64,000 nucleotides of DNA from Takashimella koratensis (Eukaryota; Basidiomycota; Tremellomycetes; Trichosporonales; Tetragoniomycetaceae), in the NCBI GenBank assembly GCA_003116875.1, contig BCKT01000006.1:372001-436000 (forward strand), read 5' to 3'. The notes below the pieces were generated by a model. That model was not told the origin of the DNA. It saw only the letters and a program-made list of their open reading frames with translations, and searched no databases. The translations under genes were made by a program, and so were the position numbers. This document shows positions 10,997-21,361 of the stretch, in pieces. Numbering within the stretch: the stretch's first letter is position 1; every line of letters begins with the position of its first letter.

Positions 10997-13093
10997 TGGA
11001 CTTTGACCTGGACCGGGAACAGGCGCTCCAGCTCCGGCCATTCGAGGCGTCAAAGTCCCAATCGACAAAGTAGTGGCGGTATTTGTGGCAGTGGGGTAAC
11101 TCGCTGAAGCTGACTTGCGATGCCTCGTGAGCTGAGCAGCGAGTCGAGCCGCTTGCGCCGGGTCCCAAATGTACCCCTGTGGTACATTGAGCCCCATCCC
11201 ACCTTGGTTCCCCAGACTCCCATGTGGCAAGTTTGATACGTTGGGCAAGTTTGGCGCGTTGGGCGGGGTCGGAGGGGTAATGGATCCCATCACTTGGGAG
11301 TGGGGTGAGGGCGAGCCAAGGACCGAATTTGGTAAGGAAGTCGGTCGTCGTCGATTCATCGGCGGGGTCCCGGGCGGAGGTACAGCGCCGGGCCCGACGG
11401 ATCCCACAGACTGAGGTAGGATGGGCCCAGACCCGGGCCCGAGTGAGCCTGAGATACCAACGGACCCGGGGATGGGACAACCCAGACCGGCAGAGTTACC
11501 GGACCCAGAAGGCCCGCCAGGACGGGTCATGATGGACGGGAAGAAATGGCCCGGTTGGCCTGGGACGGAGATCCCAGGGAGACCAGGGAGTCGATGCGCA
11601 TGAGCCAAGATCGCTTGGGCCTGGACTTGAGCTTGAGCTTGCATCTGTGTCTGAGCCTGAACCTGAGCCTGAGCTTGAGCGTGGGCGTGCGCTTGCGCGT
11701 TTGCCTGGGCTTGAGCGTGAGCGACTTGGGCTTGAGCTTGGGCCTGCGCTTGGACAGCCTGGGTCTGGGCAGCGTAGAGCCGGTGTGCTTGGGCCTGGGC
11801 CTGAGCGTGTGCTTGGAGGTGGAGCTGAGCACGCGTCGGAGACGGGGGTGTCGCCTGTGCTTGAGGTTGACTCTCCTGTGCTTGACTCTGTGCTTGACTC
11901 TGTGCTTGTTGTGCGTGGGCGTGAGCTTGGGCCTGGGCTTGGGCTTGGATCTGAGCTTGAGCGTGGTTTAGCGACCTCGCGCGCGGGGATTGAGGCGGAG
12001 GGAAACTGTGAAACCGTTCTCTCCCGAATTGTGGCGATCCCGGCTGCTGCTGCTGTTGCTGCTGAGTCGGCGCAGAGACTTGCCCTTGGTATCCTGTCTG
12101 CGCCGTGCCCACTTGCCTGACCTCGAACGCCGCCTGTGCGCGTTCGACAGGCGTGAGCGACGCCGAGAGCGCTGAGGGAGCCGGGAGACTCGGGAGGTTC
12201 GGAGTTAGAGAGACAGTGACCGTCGTTGGTTTGGTGAGAGACGTAGGTGATCGAGGCGGATGAGTGGCGCGATGTGTCAGACGAGGTCGGGTAGGTGCGG
12301 GTGAGGAGGCTCCTGCATGCTGCGATTGGTGGGGCTGTGGCTGCTGTGGCTGCTGTGGCTGCTGTGGCGGTTGCAGGTGAGCTTGATGGTGAGCGTGGTC
12401 GCCTTGGTGGTGTGCGTGACAGTGGGCGTGGGGGTGAGCGTGCAGGTGCTGAAGCTGAGGCGGGTGTGCTGTCACCGCCGCGAGTGCCGAGCCATTGTGT
12501 GGAGGTGGAGTCGAAGTGGTCGCTCCAGGCCGGGGAGGGACAAGCCCCGGTATCGGTTGAAGCCGGGGCGTGTTCATCTTTGAGCTCGAATTGTACTCAG
12601 CAGCACCAAGATTCGCGTTGGGATTGGTGTATGACGGTCCCGAATGAGCATCTGCAGCTGACACCGAGTCGGTCGTCTGGTTCATCTGGTTCGACGGGTT
12701 CGACGGGGTTGGCTGGGCAGAAGGCAACGTGTGAAGCGGTGATACGACGCGAGAGGCGGGCGCGAACCCTGCCGACGGGATGAGAGCGGAGATGGTTCGT
12801 GGGTGCATCTGTCCTGGATCCGTAGGGTGTACGGCCGACTCGCCCATGTTGTCCTTGCCAACTTGGTCGGGGTTGGCGTTGGTACTTGGATCAGTCTCGA
12901 TCGAGTGCTGGGAGAGACGAGGCTGCGTAACGCGCTTCGTGTCTCCGTTGGTAGGGGTTGAGTCAGGGATGGTCGGTACGATCCGAGGCGAAGCTGGGTG
13001 AGGGCTGGGGGAAGGAAACATCCCAGCGGGAGAGGGACTGGTATCGAGTGGAGAGCTGCCAGGAAGGCGACGGGGGATCGTGGATGCTGACAT
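7840..13093 (-). CDS. Large Gln/Ala/His-rich protein with charged C-terminus, unknown function, about 1699 aa
   Basis: Two exons, 13093-10697 and 10542-7840, joined by a 154 bp intron in phase 0. The join fuses a predicted coiled coil cleanly ([24 protein letters not shown] to EREAALSSV). Order: Ser/Pro-rich N-terminus; long Q/A/H repeats ([11 protein letters not shown] style); a (GQ)n run; the coiled coil; a more globular stretch of about 100 residues (VKLL-like, [11 protein letters not shown]); another helical segment containing one unresolved base at 9989; then a K/E/T/S-rich tail with DKSADKS repeats and basic KR clusters near the end. I do not recognise the globular part. Gln-rich plus coiled-coil composition would fit a transcriptional co-regulator, but that is only a guess. 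It could also be two genes, though the splice join argues for one. Confidence 0.6.
8318..8412 (-). repeat. 12-bp tandem repeat coding DKSA/DKSV units
   Basis: About eight copies of a 12 bp unit (plus strand TTGTCCGCTGAC and near variants) in the C-terminal part of the Gln-rich gene. It encodes alternating DKSA, DKSV and DKPV tetrapeptides and keeps frame. Confidence 0.85.
10935..10994 (-). repeat. CCTTGA hexanucleotide repeat coding (Gly-Gln)n
   Basis: Ten perfect CCTTGA copies on the plus strand. On the coding strand they read GGTCAA, a Gly-Gln run. Copy-number change would alter length without frameshift. Confidence 0.92.
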
Positions 13094-14680
13094 TGTAGAA
13101 GAGGTAAAGAGCGTGGAGTTGAGTCCGACGCTAAGTGTTGAAGGTTGAGCGAGTGGGTGGGTTGAGTGAGGTGAGTGGGGTCCAGGAGGTGGAACAGTCG
13201 ATGAGGCAGATCAGTGGGCAGGTGGATTGATGCGATCAGTGGTTGGTAAGGTTGGTAAGGGAATTGAAAGAGTCGAGTATTGCGATTTGCAGGGTAAGAG
13301 GTGGACGAGGATTTCAGTTCACGCTCAGGCGCAGAGCAGAGCGTGATCGAGATTGTGTGCAGACTGGGATGAGGTAGGTGAGCAAGATGGGACCATGAGT
13401 CAACGATGAGCAGCAATGGGTTGAGTAACAGTATGGGTTTGGATCGACGCTGAGAAGGCGATGTGGTCGGGAGTCGATGGCGGGGATAGGCGGGCGAATG
13501 TCGAATCAGATCGAGAGGCGGAGAGGGATGAGACAGATTGCGACGGGATCGATCAAGTCGACAGGAGTGACACAGGCGGGAAATAGTAACTACGACGATG
13601 AGGTTGAAAAGACGGAGATGAAGAGTGGGTCGAGCAAATGAGTGGAATCGAGAGTCAGATAGCGCAGAGTTGGGTGTCGAGATACCGATGATGAGGTGGG
13701 TCGGGGAATGTGGGAACGGGCGAACGAAGAGCTCACGAGAGCGAGTGAGGAAGGGTGAGTGAGTGGGTGCGTGAGTGTGTCGGCGAGTGAGCTGGGGTTT
13801 GATATCGCCCAAGAGGAGGTGAGAGAGGCGCGGTCAGAAAACAAAGAGGTAGCTTGAGGATGGGGATAGAAAAAGAAAGAAAGAAAGAGGGAGAGGGAAA
13901 AAGAGAGGGGCTAGAGGTATACCTCCCAAGCGATGGCGAGCTGGCTTTTTCGTCACTCCTTTACACCCACCACCGCACCCTCTTTTCTTCTTCGCCTCGC
14001 CGTATTCAGACGGCGCGCGGACTGAGCTCGACTGGGTTGGGCGCGGGCCCGGGCGGGAGGGGCTGAGGTGGAGTCTGTTCGGTTCGCCTTCTACGAGTAC
14101 AGAGGAGGGTTCTGAGACGTGGGTATTTGGTCGTCTTTTCACCCAAGCTGCCGAGGCTCAATCGGGGCTGTATTTTTTGGCAGGATCTGGACTAGAGCTG
14201 GATCTGGACCTCTGGGGCTCTGGAGATTTGGTGGTTGGCCATTGCGCTTTCCCCGCGCAGCGTTGAACACTTGATCGGCGACTCACCGTACTCCGAATCA
14301 AGGGAACGATAGCGTATAGGTATGTGAACAAGTGAAAAGAAAAGGTAAAGTCGTTGGAGATGACCCAGAGTGGAAGAAAAGAGCGGGAGGGGTGGGTGGG
14401 GTTAAGGTGATCGAAACGCGTATCATCGGTTGGGAGGAGAGACGGACGATGATCGTCGGGCTCGGGGCTCGGCTTGGGGCGGGAGGAGGAAAGGAAGGGG
14501 AGATAGGAGGAAAGGAAGGGGAGATAGGAGGAAAGGAAGGGGAGATAGGAGGAAAGGAAGGGGAGATAGGAAGGGACCAAGGTAGGTGAGGCCTAGGGTG
14601 CGGTGAAGAGAGGAGAGCGAAGGGTGAGACGGCCAATGTAAGGAGGAGGTAAGGAATGGAGGTGCACAGTCGTAGAGCGC
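13094..14680. other. Upstream region of the Gln-rich gene
   Basis: Purine-rich plus strand (pyrimidine-rich in the direction of the Gln-rich gene), probably its promoter and leader. It includes a 21 bp tandem repeat at 14484-14567. Open frames on both strands are low-complexity S/P/L-rich or R/G/E-rich reads with no domain. Confidence 0.5.
14484..14567 (+). repeat. 21-bp tandem repeat, four copies
   Basis: Four head-to-tail copies of AGGAGGAAAGGAAGGGGAGAT, essentially identical. It is purine-only on one strand except for the terminal T. Confidence 0.9.
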
Positions 14681-14953
14681 TCACCAGGCGTTGACTGTGC
14701 CACGGCTCCGCCGGCTCCTCCAGGGGTCGAATGAACGGATCACCCGCCGCTGCTCCATTACTATCTCAACCTCCGACACATACTCAAACTCCCACACACC
14801 CCCTCTCTCCCCGTTCGTCCTTTCGAGTTCGACAACGATCGCACCTTTGATCTCGCCGCATGCGGTCCTTTGACCTCCTTTACGCTCGTCGAAACGGGGC
14901 CGCCGCAGAGACGGAGCCAAGAGGGGCCCGGTGTACCGGTCCACCGTCGCCAT
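14681..14953 (-). CDS. Possible short coding stretch or exon, unassigned (weak COA1-like resemblance)
   Basis: An uninterrupted minus-strand frame from an ATG at 14953 to TGA at 14681 (about 90 residues). It continues open upstream to about 15030, where a splice acceptor (GGCAG) is possible. The composition is protein-like rather than compositional: an IKGAIVVELERT segment, a VWEFEYVSEVEIV segment and a final RRVIRSFDPW. The pattern of a short GxIxGxIxV strand followed by WxFxxVxVE recalls the Coa1/Tim21-type mitochondrial fold, but I cannot show homology. The last codons could instead be a donor (CTG|GTGAGC) into another exon. The upstream start was not resolved. Treat as a candidate only. 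Confidence 0.3.
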   Translation of the reverse strand: MATVDRYTGPLLAPSLRRPRFDERKGGQRTACGEIKGAIVVELERTNGERGGVWEFEYVSEVEIVMEQRRVIRSFDPWRSRRSRGTVNAW

Positions 14954-15647
14954 CGCTACGGAGCTGCGCGAGGTGACGGTCACCAACGATGGACAAAGGT
15001 CGAGAAGTGCCCAGTGGTCAGGTGCAAGTGAGCTGCCTTCTTTGTCTCATAGAAAGGAAGGCGCAGGCGCAGGCCTTGAGGGGTGGAAGTCAAGTTTGCT
15101 GTTAGTGAAGGCAAGGTGCCAGCTCACATTAGCACGTCACTTGGTCAGAAGACAAAGCACGCCATAATAGCCAGACGATGCTGCCCAGATGCCTGCTCCT
15201 CTCGAATGAACCGCGAAGTCGCCCATCGCCATCACCCAGTGCGGTGCCGGACGCCCAGTACCCAGTCCAACCCACAGACGTGCTCAATCTGGTTCGTCCA
15301 TGCCTCGGCAAGACCTTACGAACTAGAAATGTACGCAGTCTAGAGAACTTTTGAGAAAAGATTCGAGTCGGTGCACAGATAGCTGGGGTGGGTTAAAGCT
15401 CTCTAGGATGAGTAGATTGCGCCAGCGTTTACGAGGGTATACAGAGGGCCGCGAGTTGGGGAGTTGAGGTAAGAGGAGAGCCGGAAGGGGAGAGCAGAAG
15501 GGGTGGGGAGTGGGAGGGAATGGGAAGGACAAGAAGAGGTAGGTGAGAAGAACGGAGGGACGGGGCCATGTCTTGTTCGGTTATGTCTTTTTGCATGTAG
15601 AGGAAACGAGGTAAGAGCGGGCGGAGCGGAGAGCGGCCGCGACGCGT
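14954..15647. other. Interval with unresolved minus-strand exon candidates
   Basis: Contains short minus-strand frames, including one beginning MAMGDFAVHSRGAG near 15230 and one reading LRLRLPFYETKK near 15060. They might be upstream exons of the candidate at 14681-14953, but no set of splice sites joined them all in frame. The rest is cofilin 3' flank. Confidence 0.35.
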
Positions 15648-16938
15648 TTATCGGCGGTTGGCCTTCTCGAGGACTAGCGGTGGTCAGTGCTGGCTTGAAG
15701 TACCGCCGGATGTAGGGAACAACTGGGACACTCAGGGGGAAGAGGAGAGACCATGTCGACCAAACTCACTAGCCTCCTTGGTGATCTCGGAAAAGTCGGT
15801 GGCCTGGATCTCGACGTGGATGCCGTCAAGTCGGCGACGGAGGGCGTCTTTGGACGAAGCGAAGATCATCTTGTTCTTGACGTTGGCGTCGTCGGGGGAC
15901 CTGTGACGAGTTAGCGGGAGAGGCTCCAGTGACGCTTGCCTAGTGTGACGATGCTACGTCTTGGTCTACTCCACTCCCATTCTCTCACACAGCATCGTGC
16001 GCAGCTGTCCCGCCCCGCACGATCCAGCCGACACACCCAGGCCACACAGCCTATAAACCCCCAACCCGTACGCAGTCGGGTTAGCACTCACCACATGACA
16101 AAGACGAGCTTGTTCCTGATCCCTTCACCGCCGGGAAGAGTGTACTCAAAGTCGTACACGGCCCATCGACACTCCTTCTCCGGGAGTTCAGCGATAAACG
16201 CGTCAAAGTCCTTGGTGTCTGAAGTCTTGAGAACGACGATAGAGCGCTTATCGTCAGAGAGACCGTAGACGACGTAGGAGAGCTTCTTGCCCGTCTTGAG
16301 CTCCTGGAACTTCTCGAGGCACTCGGGGGTCTGTGATGTGGAGTAGGGGGAAGGGCGGGGTGAGACGAGGTGGGGTGGGGTGGAGATGGATGGATGCAAG
16401 GTGTGAGGTGGAGTGGATGTAAGCGGATAGCGGTGCAGTGCGATGCGATGCGGTTGGGGCAAAGGTGACGTGAGGTTGAGGTTGAGCGACGAGGAGGGGA
16501 GTACGCGAGGTAGTGGAGGATGGTAGAAGCGAGAGTAGGGTGAGGAGTACGCGTGTGGAATTGTTGACCAGGATGGATCGCGATGGGTGCGATGTTGATG
16601 TTGACGTTGATTGTAATCGGTATGGTCATGAAAGCGTAGAGGCCATGGCAACGGAGGGATGGTCGGTGACGCGCGGGGTAGGGAGAGAGGTAAGAGGGAG
16701 TGTACTCGTCAGCAACGGCCTTGCCATCGGGGATGCACTTGGCCATGCATTTACACCAGCAGTCGCGATGTACGAGGACTAAGTGCGGATGGGATGAGGA
16801 GAGCAAGGGGGAACGACGACTCACAGGCTGGACACCGGACGACTGTGGGTGGGGTGAGCGGGCAAGGGGGGAGAACGAGGTCAGCTACGTCCTGATCTGG
16901 GTTTGAGGAGGGGCTGGACATGGATGGGGACGTACCAT
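15648..16938 (-). CDS. COF1: Cofilin / actin-depolymerising factor, 138 aa
   Basis: Severs and depolymerises actin filaments. Exons on the minus strand: 16938-16936 (ATG only), 16842-16825, 16330-16092, 15900-15770, 15673-15648. The product begins [23 protein letters not shown] and contains the ADF-H core: [65 protein letters not shown], and the end ITKEAILEKANRR. The length matches the family (about 140). The N-terminal serine after Met, a known regulatory phosphorylation site in cofilins, is present. Two oddities: the first coding exon holds only the start codon, and intron 2 is 494 bp, far longer than its neighbours. Identification is very secure; the second small exon is set by the conserved SSGV start. 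Confidence 0.95.
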
Positions 16939-17029
16939 GTTGGAGCTGAGATGGGGTTGGTGGATGGATGGATGGGTAGATGGGAGATGGGAGATGGAGA
17001 TAGATACGTAGATAGAGATACCTATGATA

Positions 17030-17135
17030 CCATGCACACACACACACACACACGCGAGACCCGGGCCTACGCCCCGCAACCAGCCGCCGTACCAGCCAAG
17101 GCACGCAGTGTGTGTGTGTGTGTGTGTGTGTCTCC
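17030..17135. repeat. CA and TG microsatellites upstream of cofilin
   Basis: A CA run at about 17036-17054 and a TG run at about 17108-17132 flank a short unique stretch between the alpha-actinin 3' end and the cofilin start. Confidence 0.85.
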
Positions 17136-17505
17136 AACAGCCACGGCGTCACCGCCTGCATCCACCCCGGAGTCATCTCCCCAGCCCAGATGTGGCACTT
17201 TTCCCTGTCCCCAGCGACCACCACGGTACATCACCATACACCCCCCCCCCTTACTGTCCCCCAGCCATGCATGCATGCGTACATCAGACACAACCACAGC
17301 CTGTACAAGACAACCTCGAGCCTGGTGCCCCCTCTCCCACACCGAGAGGGGATGGATTACAGAATGAGCGTGAAAGCGTAATGAATGCCATGAAGAGAGC
17401 GTGAAGAGACAATGAATCGAGGGAAACTGGGCGGAGAAGGATACAAAATGAAGCGAGTGCGAGTCTCATGAATCATCGCTTGAACAACATGGGACAAACC
17501 CTGGG

Positions 17506-20500
17506 TTATCCGCGACTCGCGAAGCACTCTTCCAAGTACGCATGGACTGTACACTGTCAGCCGAGCCCACTTCAAACCACATTGGCAACCCTTATCCACG
17601 GGTCCACGCTATCTCCGCGCCGTGCCGCGGACCCGATCCGGGCCCGTCTCCCTTCGCTCGATTCAACTCACAGTCATATCCGCCCTCCGACGCCGGCATC
17701 GACCCAACCAAGAACCTGATCGTCTCAGCGGGCAAGTTGGCCTGCCTCAAGTCCAGCTCAGTCACGAAGGGCTGCAAGTCGTACGATAACAAGCATCGAT
17801 TGTCAGCGCACGTCCCTCTATCACCTCTAGCTTTGTTTTGAAACATCCACTTCTCTTGAGATGTGACATATTGACTACTCACTTTGTCGCTCGCGAGACC
17901 ACGGAACGCCTCACGCAGCTGCTCAGCCGAAGACGAGTCGTCCTTTGTGATCTCGACCTGCCGCTTGTCAGCTCTTTTATCCGCTCACACATGCTTTGCC
18001 CCCCAGACATTCCCAACAATCACTCACTAAGAGCGCAAGCCACGCCTCGTATGTCAACGCGCCGTACTTGGCCTCAAGCTGGACGTAAATCGCCTCAAGC
18101 TCTTCGTCCTGGGCATCCGTAAGGATTAGAGGTATCAGCGCCTCCCTTATCGTGATCATCGCTGTTCGCTGGGGGAAGCGGGCAAGGACTCACCGCATAG
18201 ACGATACCCAAACTTGCCAATGCCGAATGCAGTTCGTACACGGTAAGAATCTACCCCACACAATCCACAGTCAGCCATCACGCACAACCAGCTATACGAC
18301 GCCACTCGAGCACCTCGCGGTCCCGAACTACTCACGTTGGCACCTTCTTTATCAAAATGTTTAAACGTCGCTTCAAACTCTTCCAACTTGGCGGGAGTGA
18401 TATTCGTATGCGTCGCAGAGACCATCTAATTTCGCCCACCCATCAGCGTCTTGTCCTCTCTCGTTTTCTCCTTTCCTATCTGCTCGCCTCGCCCAGCTTT
18501 ATGCGACATCGACCTGTTCGAATAGACTTACCTGATTATCCACAAACGCAATCTTCTTCCTCAACCCCGCTTCGGCCAACTCGAGCTCCCAACTGAGATC
18601 ATCGTACGTGAGCACCGTGTAGTCGTTCTCCTCGACCTTGGCCTCGAGGCAGCTCTGGTTGATCTGCGCGATATCTCGTTGTAGCTCGCCATGAAGGGCG
18701 GGGATCTCGTCTGCGAAGCGGAGCAAGAGGGATTTTTGGTCCTAAGCTGTGTCAGCAAGGGCCCTAACCGTACTAAATGCTGTCCATGATGTAGATTGCA
18801 CATTACGTACCTGGAGTGGACCGCTGAGTGCGCCAATCGCCTGCTCAATCCTCTGAATCTTGACGATAAACGCTTCTGCACGAGTCGCAAACTCCTTCCT
18901 GAGCGCTTCCTTGATCCTACCCTCTCGTCAGTTTCAAACGAACCTTTCATTAGCCCTCTCTTTCCGACTCACTCTCTGATCCCCGCATTGATCGCGCGAC
19001 TCCTCTTCACTTCCGCGCCCAAGAACGCGTTCCATTCCCTCTCGAGGTCTTCCAGCCCCAACCCTCTCTGCGGCTCCCACGGCCGGAGCGCATACGTCCT
19101 CAACTTCGTTTGGACGTTACTGTAGAGTGCAGCGAGTTCTTGCCTCTCTTTAACCCACGCGCGCTTGTCTGTCTTCTTGTGGGTCGAGAAGTCGCTCAAG
19201 TGCCCGATCGCATCAGGGTAGGTCGTAGGTGGGATCGCAGCGGACCAGGAGGACTGAATAGAGGATAGAGATTGGAGGAGGAGAGACATTCGTCGTTCAA
19301 AGTCGTTTCGAGATGACCAGATGCTTTGCATCACTTCCGCAAACTTTTCCACTCGACGGGCGCCCGTCTCTTGTTTGTCTGCAAGTATTCGTCAGTTTCA
19401 ATCCGAGCATACGGGACTACGGAACATACCTTCAGAGGAGAACTTGTGGAAGAACTCGGCGACATAGGTCATGACAGACCGCTCGTCGGGCACTTCTACG
19501 TCACACAGATCGGACACCTCCAACAACCGCTAATAGACGCTCGTATCAGCTGAGTTCCTATCCCGCAGGTAAATGATCCACGCTAGCTCACCGGAATGCC
19601 CAGCGACTCCTCTGCAACCTTGAACGCGAGCGCCATGTTCCCCCTCCGGTCCGTCTTGTCGAGACTATCATAATCGAGCAACTCGGGGCGGTGTCGATGT
19701 ATCAGCGCGCAGCTGAAAGTGTCAGCTGCTGTACTTGAAGTATCTCAATATAGCAGCAAGGAGCACTCACAAGGCAAGACCATCTGCCCAGCTCTGTTTG
19801 AAATTCTGAACTCGCACTTCGGCATACGGCGCCGTCTTGCGTTGACACCACATCAACAGGCCGTCTTTCGCGGATAAGCCCTCCTCTCTGTCACGAAACA
19901 TTAGCGATTGAACAATGCGTCTGCAGTCTGGACCAGACGAGGATTGGACTCCTTACGTGATACCAGCAATGGTGAAGCGCAGAATGATCGTCCAGATCTG
20001 GTCAGGTGTTAGCTTGACGTTCTACAAGACATAAAAGCTGCTCACCATGCCAAGGATGAGTTTGAGGTTACCATCAACGATATCCTCGGGCCCTGAAGTT
20101 GTGTCAACAGCCCCTTCTTTATCTCAAACAACCAATATCCATTGTATGTTGCCTCAACTCACCGATATTGGTCAGTTTAACCCCTCTATCCCGAACAAAC
20201 TGCAACGCTTTGGCCGCGTTCTAAGAACCGTCAACACCGCCCTCTTTCCACTCTACACCAACCACTTCCTCCCCTTCACAGCCATGGATTCAAACTCACC
20301 TCTGCTTTCTGGACTCGCATCGTCGGTTTACGGTTGTACCTCCCCAAACTAGTTTCCGACATGATTTCCTACCCATCCCGTCACACTCATCAGCTCCAAA
20401 TCTTCCTTGATCACGTCGCCGCAGCCTGGCTTCGGCTCGCATGTGAAAGCTTACCAGCAGCTACAGGTCGTCAGTGTAAACTCAATATGCAGACGAAGAG

Positions 20501-21068
20501 AGTAGAAGTTACTAGACTTGCCTGGATGAGTTTGACGCCATCTGAAAAGTCTTTAGCGAGGGAAGTCATCGTCTCGAGTCCTTTGCTCTCGAGTTTGGTG
20601 TTAAGCCTGTACAAAGAGTGATGGGTGAGCCAAGTACTACTTCTTATACCTGGGTAAGCTCAATATCCTTGTCTAGCAGACGTACCATTTACAAAATGTG
20701 CTGTGCTGTGTCAGCTACCGAATCCTTCTCCTTGTCTGATCTCCTTGACCAATCTCCACTCCTCCTCCACCCTCCTCTGATCCTACTACCCACCCTCCCA
20801 CCGGAATTCTCCCCTCCTTACCCTTCTCCTCTACACCAATGCTCCTCTACCCCAAGCCTACTCACCGACTCTGTATCTCTGCCCACTCATTCTCCGACCC
20901 CAACGCAGGCGAAGTGACTCCGGGACTCATCGGCACCGACCCGACCCCTCCACCTACCCCTCCCATTCCAGGACTTCCAAACCCGGCGATCCCTCCAAGA
21001 GACTTGTTGCGCCCGTGCGTCGGGGTAGGCGGGAGAGGACCCTGTGATCTGCTCCGCTCGAGCATCAT
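17506..21068 (-). CDS. Alpha-actinin, 675 aa, 20 exons
   Basis: Actin-filament crosslinker of the contractile ring. Exons (minus, 5' to 3'): 21068-20866, 20700-20686, 20606-20522, 20460-20455, 20368-20300, 20220-20163, 20092-20046, 19997-19957, 19887-19771, 19712-19592, 19529-19430, 19378-18973, 18916-18811, 18741-18532, 18425-18336, 18250-18194, 18108-18028, 17957-17883, 17771-17672, 17546-17506; every junction keeps frame. After a Gly/Pro-rich N-terminus come two calponin-homology domains ([35 protein letters not shown]; then [39 protein letters not shown]), a spectrin-like coiled region (about residues 310-530) and an EF-hand region. Two exons are only 15 and 6 nt, and the intron before the 6 nt exon uses a GC donor. 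The first EF loop (DKEGANILTVYE) lacks several Ca2+ ligands. Short head-to-tail length is typical of fungal alpha-actinin. Confidence 0.93.
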
Positions 21069-21361
21069 CGTGACCGCTGGTGTGGATGTAGAGTGGGAGT
21101 GGAGAGTGAGGAGTATGGATTTGAGAAGTGAGGAGGATAAACAACAGCGGCGGGAATGACACACACACAGACACACACAAACGCCTCCATTTCTGAAACG
21201 ACCAAAAACGCGCGCAGCCAGGGAAAGTGTCACGTGACCCCACCTCTTTGCACTTGAGGTTCACGTGGTAGATAACCTTTGCTTTCCGATGAAGATTTGT
21301 GATTTTGTGAATTCTTAACATTGTCTCTCCATACACCTCGTCACGGGCGACACCAAGCACC
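21069..21361. promoter_or_regulatory. Shared promoter region of alpha-actinin and MRD1
   Basis: 293 bp between two divergent start codons. It contains a CA-rich run near 21160-21180 and a CACGTG-related CACGTGA motif near 21231. Assignment as a bidirectional promoter follows from the gene order only. Confidence 0.5.

Noticed and set aside
12682..13812. 376-codon minus-strand frame overlapping the Gln-rich gene start
   Set aside because: S/L/P/R-rich out-of-frame read of a pyrimidine-rich region; the other frame joins cleanly across the intron.
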